A stretch of 64,000 nt of DNA, taken from Bacillota bacterium (lineage in GTDB: Bacteria > Bacillota > Clostridia > Oscillospirales > Ruminococcaceae). Below, piece after piece: positions 51,746 to 59,669 of this stretch (position 1 is its first letter; each line of letters begins with the position of its first letter). Under the pieces are notes generated by a model. The model saw only the letters and a program-made list of their open reading frames with translations, searched no databases and was not told the DNA's origin. Location: NCBI GenBank assembly GCA_023391875.1, contig JAEWAB010000002.1, positions 124,001 through 188,000 of the forward strand, written 5' to 3'. A program made the translations under genes and the position numbers.

Positions 51746-52789
51746 TTACAGCAACTGTTCCGGCTCTTTTGAAGGTTTAGCCACTTTGTTAATGGTCAAC
51801 CCGACCTCATCAGGATCATCCGCGTGTATGTAAGTGGGTGCAGTCCATTTGAGAATGAGCTTCCGATTTGTTTGCTTCTCACTACCTGTCCAGTAGTGGT
51901 GCCAGTGGCCGCGGCGGGCATGCGGGGCCTTCGGCGTGCCCAGCTGCGTACTCCCGACGGATTTAGTCGATTGCGGGTGCTTCTGCCCGAATTGCCGAAT
52001 TTTTATACCGATGCTATTACCGACGCGGTGTGTGCGAACTTCGCGGTATTTGTCGATAATGATTTCCGCCCTTCTTGGGGGCCGCTCGGTATCAACGGAT
52101 ATATCAGCGTTTTCGGAGCAGATGTATAGCACGAGCTGCAAAGCTCTGCTTATCAGCTCCGTTGTTGCCGTTATGAATTCTGTGTCAACAAAGTAGCGAA
52201 TTCTCTTCTCCCTTGCTAATTCCAATGACCTTTGAACCGATGCCATTACACCCTCGCTGATTGTCCCGTTTGGTATGAGGTGTAATGCAAATTCCCAAAT
52301 ATCGTTTATTGAGCCTTCCGGCGGGATAAACAGAAAACGTAGCTCTTTTTCTTTTGTATACGGATCATGCTCAAAATGTACGAAAAAGCCCGCGTATGTT
52401 ATACCATATGCATTCGTGATTTTGACATCGAGGTATATGCATAAAAACGGAAGTCGATATAAGACCTCCACGGGAATACGGATGTCTTCAGCCTGCTCAA
52501 AGAGTAGTTCGGAAAAATCCTTGTCGAATGTATAGATCTCTTTGCTGAGCCTCCAAGGAGCGAGAGCAGCTCCAATAGCTGCATCCAGAAGCTCATCATC
52601 CGTATGCTGCCCCCTGCCGCCATTGGCGCAAGCGAGTGTTGCAGTTATGGGGATATAGCAGATATCATCCCAAGAGGGTAAATCGCCATTGTTTTTGCCG
52701 CGAATAAATATTTCGGCATCTTCCCAAAAACGCGGATGTCTTAGTGCGAATTGGTTGATCAACGCAATGGGTAGACTTTTTTCTCCCAT
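51746..52789 (-). CDS. AcrVA2-like protein, last gene of the type IV Cas operon
   Basis: 347 residues. The C-terminal box APHARRGHWHHYWTGS (about 288-302) followed by LILKWTAPTYIHAD matches the end of anti-CRISPR AcrVA2 (RRGHWHGYW and a closing W-P region) as I remember it. The middle segment IPVEVLYRLPFLCIYLD (about 105-121) also fits its IP/LPxWCVY pattern, and VGNSIGIKIR fits too. The N-terminal 100 residues are less alike. AcrVA2 blocks Cas12a production in Moraxella; many relatives have no known role. The gene starts 5 bp after the csf3 stop, behind GGGGGGTAAGG, so it is in the Cas operon. An accessory or self-control role is inferred. Confidence 0.75.
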   Translation of the reverse strand: MGEKSLPIALINQFALRHPRFWEDAEIFIRGKNNGDLPSWDDICYIPITATLACANGGRGQHTDDELLDAAIGAALAPWRLSKEIYTFDKDFSELLFEQAEDIRIPVEVLYRLPFLCIYLDVKITNAYGITYAGFFVHFEHDPYTKEKELRFLFIPPEGSINDIWEFALHLIPNGTISEGVMASVQRSLELAREKRIRYFVDTEFITATTELISRALQLVLYICSENADISVDTERPPRRAEIIIDKYREVRTHRVGNSIGIKIRQFGQKHPQSTKSVGSTQLGTPKAPHARRGHWHHYWTGSEKQTNRKLILKWTAPTYIHADDPDEVGLTINKVAKPSKEPEQLL

Positions 52790-52794
52790 AAACC

Positions 52795-53511
52795 TTACCC
52801 CCCAGCAGCGGCTGAACTTCGCCGCTTCATTATCTTTAGATAAATCTCATCTTTCAATTCGCATTCTTCACCAAAGGGAACGCCCGGCATCAGGTTATCT
52901 GGCAGCCAATAGGGTGGTGCGGTACAGACTAAACGGTCACAGGTTGTTTGTATGAGCTCTGCAGGCAAGTTTCGATTAGCACAACCGTTGTATATAAGGC
53001 ATTCACGCCAATCCTTGCTGGTTTCGTTCAGCTCAAAAGACTTTACCGCACCGTAGCCCATACGCCGAAAGGAGCCTAACGCGCGTACTCGCTTAGCAGC
53101 TCGCGAAACTTCGTAAGGATTACTGGATGAGAATAAGAAAGTAACGTATTCGCAAACTTTACCCCGGATGGTCTGCATTATGTCTTTGGTAACTCCGCTT
53201 CTCGGCGCATGAACAAGGTGAAGATAATATAAATCTGAATCGCTCGTCGCTTTAATAAAGGCTTCGCTATAAAAGTCTTGCGCATTAGGGTCAAAACGGC
53301 CTGCGCTACAACACCAAACCCTTGCGTCATCGATTCTAGCGCTGTCAATACATAACGGTGCAGATTTGATTTCCGTTATGCTAGAGTACTTGGATAATGA
53401 TGTACCCCGCTGTGTTGCATATGGGTGCGTGCTGCTCAACAGGCCATCTAAGTGCAGGGGAGCTTCAAGTATTACGGGCGTTGAAACATAAAACTTTAGC
53501 TCATACACCAT
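52795..53511 (-). CDS. csf3: Csf3-like (Cas5-type) protein of type IV CRISPR
   Basis: ATG 53511 follows GCGGAGGAAC and begins 2 bp after the csf2 stop; a longer frame upstream overlaps csf2 and is not needed. 238 residues. N-terminal VYELKFYVSTPVILEAPLHLDGLL fits the Csf3 beta strand and LDGLL motif. A basic Gly motif (RVRALGSFRRMGYGAVKSFE) lies near 140-158, and a TAPPYWLPDNLMPGVPFG motif in the last third matches the family's PPYW...PG end. Csf3 caps the 5' end of guide RNA in type IV complexes. Recognised by pattern, not by search. Confidence 0.8.
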   Translation of the reverse strand: MVYELKFYVSTPVILEAPLHLDGLLSSTHPYATQRGTSLSKYSSITEIKSAPLCIDSARIDDARVWCCSAGRFDPNAQDFYSEAFIKATSDSDLYYLHLVHAPRSGVTKDIMQTIRGKVCEYVTFLFSSSNPYEVSRAAKRVRALGSFRRMGYGAVKSFELNETSKDWRECLIYNGCANRNLPAELIQTTCDRLVCTAPPYWLPDNLMPGVPFGEECELKDEIYLKIMKRRSSAAAGG

Positions 53512-53512
53512 C

Positions 53513-54280
53513 CTACAGTTCCTCCGCAAAAGCAACGATACTTTTTATCTGTTCGTCCGATATATTTCTGAGCCACTCTATGTAAAGTGCGTCATCAAAT
53601 GGAGCCGGTGATATTGCCACCCGACCGAAGCCTCGGCTCGATTGTCCACCAACAACTTCAATTAACGACAGTCCGTGCAAAAGACAAGATTTTTCGACTT
53701 CAGTCGTCTGCGGAGCAAAAGTTATCTCGCAGGTAAACTGAGCACCCGGGACGATACTTTCTGTGTTATGCGGCATGGGCGAGACGTCGGGTAAACTTGG
53801 GTTTTTAACCATCCCCACATCTGTTAACTGATCTGCGATTCTCAACTCCGCGTTGCCAAGCTCAGCACATTTCAGGATTGCGAAACCAGTGTTAACGACG
53901 CCGCTAAGCATATAACGATATAGAGCAGCACCAAAGCAAGAGAGCATTGGGATGAGTGTTCTTATTTCACGCAAACGTGTAGGTGAGATTGTTCTGTCAA
54001 TCTCTTTTTCAAGGTTCCCACCGCACGCTATTGCTCGGTAAAAACGATCATAGGTAGAAGGGGAGAGCTTCTTTTCAAGCGCAATGGAATCAATAAATTC
54101 TCTTGTAAGACAACGGCGTAAGGTGGAGCGGATAGAGTTACCCGATATTACAGGTACCTCAATAATTTTGCCGTTATGAATAAACGGTAATCGCCTAAAA
54201 TTCATATATGCGCCATAAGAATTACTGGTTGACATATCTCCATGTGCGATCGGACCCAGCGCTTTAATTATCAGATCCAT
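53513..54280 (-). CDS. csf2: Csf2-like (Cas7-type) backbone protein of type IV CRISPR
   Basis: ATG 54280 follows AAGGAGGACG and overlaps the csf1 end by 17 bp. 255 residues. A RAMP-like N-terminus (IIKALGPIAHGD), VPVISGNSIRSTLRR (about 42-55, like the IPGNSIR motif of Cas7 proteins) and a Gly-rich loop GGQSSRGFGRV near 211-221 are present. Cas7 proteins form the helical backbone that holds guide RNA. It is smaller than some Csf2 proteins, but the motifs fit. Confidence 0.8.
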   Translation of the reverse strand: MDLIIKALGPIAHGDMSTSNSYGAYMNFRRLPFIHNGKIIEVPVISGNSIRSTLRRCLTREFIDSIALEKKLSPSTYDRFYRAIACGGNLEKEIDRTISPTRLREIRTLIPMLSCFGAALYRYMLSGVVNTGFAILKCAELGNAELRIADQLTDVGMVKNPSLPDVSPMPHNTESIVPGAQFTCEITFAPQTTEVEKSCLLHGLSLIEVVGGQSSRGFGRVAISPAPFDDALYIEWLRNISDEQIKSIVAFAEEL

Positions 54281-55244
54281 CTAAGTCGTCCTCCTTAGGC
54301 TTGGGTATCCTTTTTATCCGAGAAAACGCTATGGATAAGAGAAACGGCGCTTTTTGCCGTATCTCAGCCATTATTTGCTCACACTCATCATCTGATAAAA
54401 CTTCTATCGTTGTTAAGTTAATGAATGGTTGGACAGATAAGTTCTCACACAACCGTGAAATAAACTCTTTAAGGGAAAGCTCTTTGTAGCGGTTGATATA
54501 TCGTGGATACAGGCCATTCCAAAATAATATACCGTCACGTGTTCTTACTGGTGATTTGACTGCTATATTTCGCAATAGTGAAACTGCTTGCTCCTCGACT
54601 TTGGTAAGCATGAACGTAAAGTCCTTTCCACTTTTTTTGGTGTCTTTCTCCACCGCGGGGGAGTAATTCACAAATAATTCGATAGCACCACAATAACGAA
54701 AGGGCTTAATAATTTCTTCAAGCTCTAACACGAATTTCGATATGTTTGTGACACTGTATTCGCCCGTGGCAATCTCTTTCCTCGGGATACGAATATGAAT
54801 AAGCTCCTGTACCGCAGCAATTATATCTGCTATTGGATAAGAATAGTCGATTTTTACAGTGCGGGTATCTGTTCCAATATAAGCAATTTTATTTGAGGAT
54901 AACCCAGCAGACAACCAGTGATGCTTTTTATAGGAGTAGGGTAGGGACAGTACAAAGGGGCTGGTCAAAGGCTGCTTAATGAAAGGCAGAATATCTTCCC
55001 GAGGAATAAGCTGCTTCTCTCCTGGAGCGATATAAAGAACAGGATTATATCTGAGGTGCTTATCCTTGAGAAGATTTGCGCAGCTATCACATAAGTGAGT
55101 GCCACCACTGATTAGTAGTCGTTCAAAAGCTGTGAAAGAATCAAGGATTACCTCTTCGGCTTGCTTTCGGGCGTTTACTCTGCCGCAAGCCGCGCACTTA
55201 AAGGGACCGTAGCAATCACGCCCCATAAACGTTCGGGCAGCCAT
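54264..55244 (-). CDS. csf1: Csf1-like (Cas8-type) zinc-finger protein of type IV CRISPR
   Basis: 326 residues from ATG 55244, after TGGAGATTG; a TTG at 55295 would overlap the regulator gene. A zinc-finger set KCAACG (C17, C20) and LCDSCANLL (C52, C55) lies close to the N-terminus, followed by a mixed alpha/beta body (YSYPIADIIAAVQELIHI, FRYCGAIELFVNY). Small size, N-terminal Cys finger and position before csf2-csf3 fit Csf1, the signature protein of type IV CRISPR. Csf1 varies a lot, so this rests mainly on finger and neighbours. Confidence 0.72.
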   Translation of the reverse strand: MAARTFMGRDCYGPFKCAACGRVNARKQAEEVILDSFTAFERLLISGGTHLCDSCANLLKDKHLRYNPVLYIAPGEKQLIPREDILPFIKQPLTSPFVLSLPYSYKKHHWLSAGLSSNKIAYIGTDTRTVKIDYSYPIADIIAAVQELIHIRIPRKEIATGEYSVTNISKFVLELEEIIKPFRYCGAIELFVNYSPAVEKDTKKSGKDFTFMLTKVEEQAVSLLRNIAVKSPVRTRDGILFWNGLYPRYINRYKELSLKEFISRLCENLSVQPFINLTTIEVLSDDECEQIMAEIRQKAPFLLSIAFSRIKRIPKPKEDDLDGSDN

Positions 55245-55251
55245 TAGGACA

Positions 55252-55467
55252 TCAATCTCCAGCGGAACCACCTTCCTCTTCAAGAAGATCGCCAACCGAG
55301 CAATTTAAAGCTTTAGCTAGAGTATAAACGGTGATTGCCCACGCCTTATTGATGTTGTTTGCACCGCTTTCAAGCTTTTGGATAGAAGTAAGCTTCAGGC
55401 CTGTCTCATCGGCCAGCTGCTGCTGTGTCAAACCTACCGTCATGCGTATTTTTTTTAATTTAGTCAT
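55252..55467 (-). CDS. XRE-family HTH regulator of the Cas operon
   Basis: 71 residues from ATG 55467. A Cro/C1-type helix-turn-helix: KIRMTVGLTQQQLADETGL, LTSIQKLESGANNIN, ALNCSVGDLLEEE. The stop lies 8 bp before the csf1 ATG, so the regulator is first in the operon and may control it. Confidence 0.88.
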   Translation of the reverse strand: MTKLKKIRMTVGLTQQQLADETGLKLTSIQKLESGANNINKAWAITVYTLAKALNCSVGDLLEEEGGSAGD

Positions 55468-55525
55468 TGTCCTCAGCCCTTCAATTTTGATAGGCTTTCC
55501 CAATAAAGGGAAACGTAATTAGTTA

Positions 55526-55888
55526 CTATTTTGTTTCATCTATTAAAGGACTAAATACATACTTGTGAAAATTGCTAGTACCAACAAATCCATAATGTTT
55601 ATATTCACCATTGGTTACACGATTAAAAAATTCTTGAAAAGTGATCTTCTCTAAATCAGGGTGCATTATTTCTTCAGAAGAACCTTTTTTCAGATCAAAA
55701 ACAATATAGTAATGCTTATTTTTGTATAAATCCATATCCATACAACTTGGAACAACTCTAAGTTTACCTTCAAATTCTGCTATAGACCCATTGTTATTGA
55801 TAAACTGGTCTATTATATTAAATCCCTCTGTCCCCTCTTTTGCTATAAAATAACTAAAATACTTTTGCATTTCCTCTTTATTTAACAT
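55526..55888 (-). CDS. hypothetical protein (120 aa), AT-rich
   Basis: ATG 55888 follows AAAGGAGC. A soluble alpha/beta protein (KEEMQKYFSYFIAKEGTEGF, HYYIVFDLKKGSSEEI). The layout is reminiscent of small immunity or SMI1-like proteins, but no motif proves it. It lies just upstream of the XRE-csf operon on the same strand, 58 bp from it. Its base composition is more AT-rich than that of the Cas genes. Confidence 0.55.
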   Translation of the reverse strand: MLNKEEMQKYFSYFIAKEGTEGFNIIDQFINNNGSIAEFEGKLRVVPSCMDMDLYKNKHYYIVFDLKKGSSEEIMHPDLEKITFQEFFNRVTNGEYKHYGFVGTSNFHKYVFSPLIDETK

Positions 55889-55998
55889 CTTTGTTTGCTC
55901 CTTTCAACTAATAAACTCAATTACTACAAGCTTTTCGAACCGCATACCAGTTAAATCTCTATATTTCAAGTATATCACCCTGTTGTAACTGATTTTGT

Positions 55999-56030
55999 AA
56001 AAAAGTGTAGCCGGGTTTAACCGCCCGGCT
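55999..56030 (-). terminator. terminator of the minus-strand small gene
   Basis: On the minus strand: AGCCGGG, loop, CCCGGCT, ACACTTTTTT. It lies directly after the stop codon at 56048. Confidence 0.75.
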
Positions 56031-56047
56031 CGGTGTATTTGTTATTC

Positions 56048-56371
56048 TTAGTCCGTTATCCCAAACTCGTGACGAGCAGCGGCGCCCATGCGTTCAGGAT
56101 AAATTCCATCATTATCAGAGACGATCTTCCAACCGTATTCGTAACTCGTGATGTTATCATACATCCCTTGCGGATCGTCTTCGTTCCCTTCCCAATCAGT
56201 GGCGGGATTATCGCCAGTTTTCAGAGATTCAATGTCAGCAAGCAACTGCCCCGGCTCTGTATGATACTCATAACCACTGTGAAGATAAACTACCTTGTCC
56301 TGCTCGTCCATTACGGCAAGTGTAAGGCCGCCGCCGTTATCTTCAATTACCTGATAAGAAAACTTGCTCAT
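56048..56371 (-). CDS. hypothetical protein (107 aa)
   Basis: ATG 56371 follows AAGGAGGTTATT. A soluble, acidic protein (IEDNGGGLTLAVMDEQDK, GYEYHTEPGQLLADIESL). It resembles short ICE/phage proteins of unknown role. It is alone between terminators. Confidence 0.6.
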   Translation of the reverse strand: MSKFSYQVIEDNGGGLTLAVMDEQDKVVYLHSGYEYHTEPGQLLADIESLKTGDNPATDWEGNEDDPQGMYDNITSYEYGWKIVSDNDGIYPERMGAAARHEFGITD

Positions 56372-56530
56372 AATAACCTCCTTAGACTGCCATCCTTCCG
56401 GTTATGGTCTTTACGTCCTTTCCATGTTTATATTATAGCATTATGATGCTAGTACTACAATGCTATAAATGTAAACAAATTATGAATTATTGAGGCTTCT
56501 ATAAGCAATTTGAGATTTTTTCTTTATTGC

Positions 56531-57001
56531 CTATTTATAATCAAATTTAAACTCCTTTTTAAGCTTTTCAATTACTAATTGCTTTTCAAAGGGTATGATA
56601 TAAAGGGTATATTTGTTAGTAAATAGTTTAGACAATACTGAATCTAGTTGTCTTATAATGAAGAATATAAAAGCAAGCAAAATGATGACTGCGATGATAA
56701 TTAAAATAATTCGTGCCCAAAAATTTTCTTGGTTATCAGCACGTTGCATCATATCCATATATAATGCGCCGATTATACCCGCGAACAAACCTACAAGCAG
56801 ATTACTTACAAAATTATACTGTTGTTTATCTATGTACTCCAGTGTTTCCAACCTCTGTAAAAGATAATCAAAGCAAAGATTTTCCTCATAATGTTTGGCT
56901 ATCCTTGATTTGACGACATTGATGGTTTCCTGAATCCCACGCTCTTTAACCCTCTTATATTCATCATTGAAGATTTTCTTACTACTAAAATTTTTGGACA
57001 T
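56531..57001 (-). CDS. membrane protein with two C-terminal helices (156 aa)
   Basis: ATG 57001 follows TATGGGAG; the frame upstream is not needed. N-terminal 75 residues are helical and charged (EYKRVKERGIQETINVVKSR), then two membrane helices (VSNLLVGLFAGIIGALYMD and IILIIIAVIILLAFIFFII) and a basic tail. Family not recognised. AT-rich. Confidence 0.6.
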   Translation of the reverse strand: MSKNFSSKKIFNDEYKRVKERGIQETINVVKSRIAKHYEENLCFDYLLQRLETLEYIDKQQYNFVSNLLVGLFAGIIGALYMDMMQRADNQENFWARIILIIIAVIILLAFIFFIIRQLDSVLSKLFTNKYTLYIIPFEKQLVIEKLKKEFKFDYK

Positions 57002-57074
57002 GAATTCAACTCCCATATATATGATCATGTAAATTATACCACATAACAGAAAAATTAACAGGGATATTCGTTTA

Positions 57075-57103
57075 TTTACAGAATAATTAAAAAGTGTTAT
57101 AGT
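57075..57103 (+). promoter_or_regulatory. sigma-A type promoter
   Basis: TTTACA at 57075-57080, 17-bp spacer, TATAGT at 57098-57103. It points rightward toward a hairpin with no clear coding sequence between. Confidence 0.6.
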
Positions 57104-57109
57104 AACTTT

Positions 57110-57186
57110 TGTCGTGTAAACGTGGATTATAAAGTAGTAATAATTACCCATCTGAAAGGCTTCCAAATAGGAAGCCTTTTCTTTAT
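57110..57186 (+). ncRNA. candidate small RNA or leader RNA
   Basis: The stretch of about 75 nt from a good promoter to a hairpin with T-run has no credible gene. It could be a small RNA, or a leader whose end attenuates the downstream 38-residue gene and the ligase. Confidence 0.35.
57156..57186 (+). terminator. terminator of the candidate small RNA
   Basis: AGGCTTCC, AAATA, GGAAGCCT then TTTCTTTATTTT: an 8-bp stem with T-rich tail. Confidence 0.7.
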
Positions 57187-57269
57187 TTTCCTTGGCCATC
57201 AATTCATTATCGCGTTTTATATTACTCTCACCATTGGCAAAACTAAAGGAAAGGAAGGACGGTGTTGTT

Positions 57270-57386
57270 ATGGCAGGGCTTTTTAACAAAGGCGGCCTAG
57301 TCCACTTTTTTGCGCTATATGCAGCGCAGGCGAATAGATCTGCTGCGAAACAAAAAAGCCCTTCCGCAAAGAGGAAGGGCGAATAA
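57270..57386 (+). CDS. small basic protein before the ligase gene (38 aa)
   Basis: ATG 57270 follows AAGGAAGGAC. The 38-residue product begins MAGLFNKGGLVHFFALYAAQ and ends in a Lys-rich tail. The stop lies 3 bp before the ligase ATG, and its last codons form a hairpin (GCCCTTCC at 57358-57365, GGAAGGGC at 57373-57380) that covers the ligase ribosome site. Translating it would open that site, so it may be a leader peptide. Confidence 0.55.
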   Translation: MAGLFNKGGLVHFFALYAAQANRSAAKQKSPSAKRKGE

Positions 57387-57389
57387 TTG

Positions 57390-58316
57390 ATGGACATCTT
57401 TGAGAATATGAACATCAAACCGATGCTCATCGGCGCTGATAGCGCCCCTTTTGACAGTCCAGATTATATCTACGAGCTGAAGCTGGACGGTGAGCGCTGC
57501 ATCGCGTATCTTGATAAAGACGGTACTGAGCTGCGCAATAAACGCAATGTGAGAATACTCACCAAGGTACCAGAGCTGTCGGGCATACATCGGCAAGTGA
57601 ATAAGCGCTGCATCCTCGATGGCGAACTTTTTGTCATGAAGGACGGTAAGCCAGATTTCTTTGAAATTCAACGCCGCAGTCTGATGAGCAATAGGGTTAG
57701 GATTGAGCTGGCTTCAAAACAATATCCGGCCAGCTTTGTAGCGTTTGATATTCTGTACCTTGAGGATAGGCAGCTGACCGATTTGCCGCTGATGGAACGT
57801 AAAGCTCTGCTTGAACAGACGGTAACCGAAAATGAGCGGCTTGCACTCTCCCGGTATATAGAGGGGCAGGGGATCGCGCTATATGAGTTTACTAAGCAGC
57901 AAGAGCTTGAAGGTATCGTTGCCAAACGTAAGGACAGCCGGTATTACTTTGGTAAGAACACGAAAGATTGGATTAAGATTAAGAATCTTCTGGACGATGA
58001 CTTTGTTGTATGTGGGTATATCTACAAAGAAAGATATATGGCAAGCTTGATTTTGGGCGCTTATGATCAGCAGAACAACCTGATCAATTGCGGTCATGCC
58101 ACAATTGGCGTCTCCAATGAGGCTTTCAAGCGTATCTTACAAGTCGACAGGCTTAATTATCCTTTTTTCGCCGAGGAGAGTCCGCAAGCTATCTGGCTGA
58201 AGCCGGAGCTGGTGTGCACCGTTAAGTACTTGGCGCGAACCAAAGGCGGAGGCCTGAGGCATCCAGTTTTTAAGGGGCTTAGAACGGACAAAGCGCCGGA
58301 TGAGTGTAAAATATAA
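57390..58316 (+). CDS. ATP-dependent DNA ligase
   Basis: ATG 57390 follows GAGGAAGGG. 308 residues. Adenylation motif ELKLDGER with Lys31, FVAFDILYL (motif III), LEGIVAKRKDS (motif IV) and DWIKIK (motif V) are all present, then an OB-fold half with VCGYIYKERYM. It resembles the stand-alone LigD-like ligases of Firmicutes and mobile elements. It starts a repair set with the polymerase and SRAP protein that follow. Confidence 0.92.
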   Translation: MDIFENMNIKPMLIGADSAPFDSPDYIYELKLDGERCIAYLDKDGTELRNKRNVRILTKVPELSGIHRQVNKRCILDGELFVMKDGKPDFFEIQRRSLMSNRVRIELASKQYPASFVAFDILYLEDRQLTDLPLMERKALLEQTVTENERLALSRYIEGQGIALYEFTKQQELEGIVAKRKDSRYYFGKNTKDWIKIKNLLDDDFVVCGYIYKERYMASLILGAYDQQNNLINCGHATIGVSNEAFKRILQVDRLNYPFFAEESPQAIWLKPELVCTVKYLARTKGGGLRHPVFKGLRTDKAPDECKI

Positions 58317-58336
58317 GGCTCGCCAGAAATTTCTGC

Positions 58337-58365
58337 TTGACTTCCGAAGGAGTTGAATATAATAT
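58337..58365 (+). promoter_or_regulatory. promoter of the polymerase operon
   Basis: TTGACT at 58337-58342, 17-bp spacer, TAATAT at 58360-58365. It lies right after the ligase gene and just upstream of the LexA box. Confidence 0.7.
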
Positions 58366-58378
58366 TAATATTGCAAAA

Positions 58379-58390
58379 GAACATATGTTC
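58379..58390. promoter_or_regulatory. LexA/DinR box
   Basis: GAACATATGTTC is a perfect palindrome matching the Gram-positive LexA consensus GAAC-N4-GTTC. It lies about 14 bp downstream of the -10, where LexA would block transcription of the polymerase gene until DNA damage. Confidence 0.85.
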
Positions 58391-58403
58391 TTAAAAACGG
58401 GAG

Positions 58404-59651
58404 GTGCAAGCCACGGATAGAACCATACTTCATATCGACATCAACAATTGTTACGCCTCCATCGAATGCCTGCACCGACCTGAGATAAGAGATAAGCCTG
58501 TAGTAGTCGGCGGGGATGAGGAAGCCCGCCACGGTATCGTTCTTGCAAAGAATTACGTTGCTAAAAAGTTTGATATAAAGACAGGCGAAACCCTATGGCA
58601 AGCCCGTCAAAAGTGTAGGGACCTCGTTGTTGTTCCCCCAAACTACCCCTTGTATCTGCGTTTTTCTAAACTCGCGCGGGAGATTTACATGGATTATTCT
58701 AATCAGTTTGAACCATTCGGCATTGATGAGGGCTGGCTCGATGTCACCGGCAGCGTCGGGCTATTCGGCTCCGGCGAGCAGATCGCCGAGCTGATCCGGG
58801 AGCGCATTAAGTTTGAGCTTGGTATCACCGTATCCATTGGCGTGAGTTGGAATAAGATATTTGCCAAGCTCGGCAGCGATATGAAAAAGCCAGATGCAAT
58901 CACGGTTATAACCAAAGAGAATTATAAAGAAAAGGTCTGGCCGCTGCCTGTTGACGATTTGCTCTATGTCGGCCGCGCCACCGGCACCAAACTTCATAAC
59001 TATAGCTTTCATACAATTGGTGCACTTGCTACAGCTCCTTCAGATTTTCTCCTTCAGCGCTTTGGCAAGATGGGCGCAGTCATACAAATCTTTGCAAACG
59101 GGTTGGATAACTCGCAAGTCTGCGATTTTGGATACGAGTCACCCATTAAAAGCATCGGAAACAGTACCACCACCCCCCGCGACCTCCTCAATGAGGAGGA
59201 TGTTAAGATCATCATCTATGTGCTCAGCGAGAGTGTGGCCGCGCGGATGCGTGAGCAAGGTTTCCGATGTAAGACCGTATCCATCAGCGTCCGTGATAAT
59301 GAACTAGGCTGGTACCAAAAGCAGGGCAAAGTAACAAGCCCCACCGACCTCGCCTGTGTGATACAAGCAAAGGCAATGGAGCTTTTTAAAGCGAGTTACA
59401 AATGGTTTAAGCCGATCCGCAGCATCGGTGTTCGTGCAACGGATTTTCTGGGCTGCGATAACATCCAGCTGATGATCTATGACGACGAAAATAAAAGAGA
59501 GAAGCAAAAGCATCTGGAGGAGGCCGTTGACGGCCTGCGGCGCCGGTTCGGAGCTTACGCAGTACAGAGGGGTATAATGCTCGCTGACCGCGGGTTATCC
59601 GGCTTTGACCCGAAGAATGACCATGTCATACACCCGATGGGTTATTTTTAA
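58404..59651 (+). CDS. dinB: Y-family DNA polymerase (DinB/UmuC type)
   Basis: 415 residues. Catalytic motifs: ILHIDINNCYASIE near the N-terminus and GIDEGWLDVTG about 110 residues on; the first motif has DINNCYAS for the usual DxDxFFAS. Little-finger and PAD-like regions follow (RFGKMGAVIQIFANGLDN, VRDNELGWYQKQG). GTG 58404 sits inside the ribosome site GGGAGGTG; the codon before DRTILHID is ACG, five bases after that site, and could be a rare start. It makes translesion copies of damaged DNA and is SOS-controlled by the LexA box. Confidence 0.88.
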   Translation: MQATDRTILHIDINNCYASIECLHRPEIRDKPVVVGGDEEARHGIVLAKNYVAKKFDIKTGETLWQARQKCRDLVVVPPNYPLYLRFSKLAREIYMDYSNQFEPFGIDEGWLDVTGSVGLFGSGEQIAELIRERIKFELGITVSIGVSWNKIFAKLGSDMKKPDAITVITKENYKEKVWPLPVDDLLYVGRATGTKLHNYSFHTIGALATAPSDFLLQRFGKMGAVIQIFANGLDNSQVCDFGYESPIKSIGNSTTTPRDLLNEEDVKIIIYVLSESVAARMREQGFRCKTVSISVRDNELGWYQKQGKVTSPTDLACVIQAKAMELFKASYKWFKPIRSIGVRATDFLGCDNIQLMIYDDENKREKQKHLEEAVDGLRRRFGAYAVQRGIMLADRGLSGFDPKNDHVIHPMGYF

Positions 59652-59669
59652 GTGTTGGGGGTATCCCTT

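Noticed and set aside
51824..52129. Plus-strand frames across the AcrVA2-like gene
   Set aside because: They lie opposite a gene with clear ribosome site and family-like motifs and have no start signal of their own.
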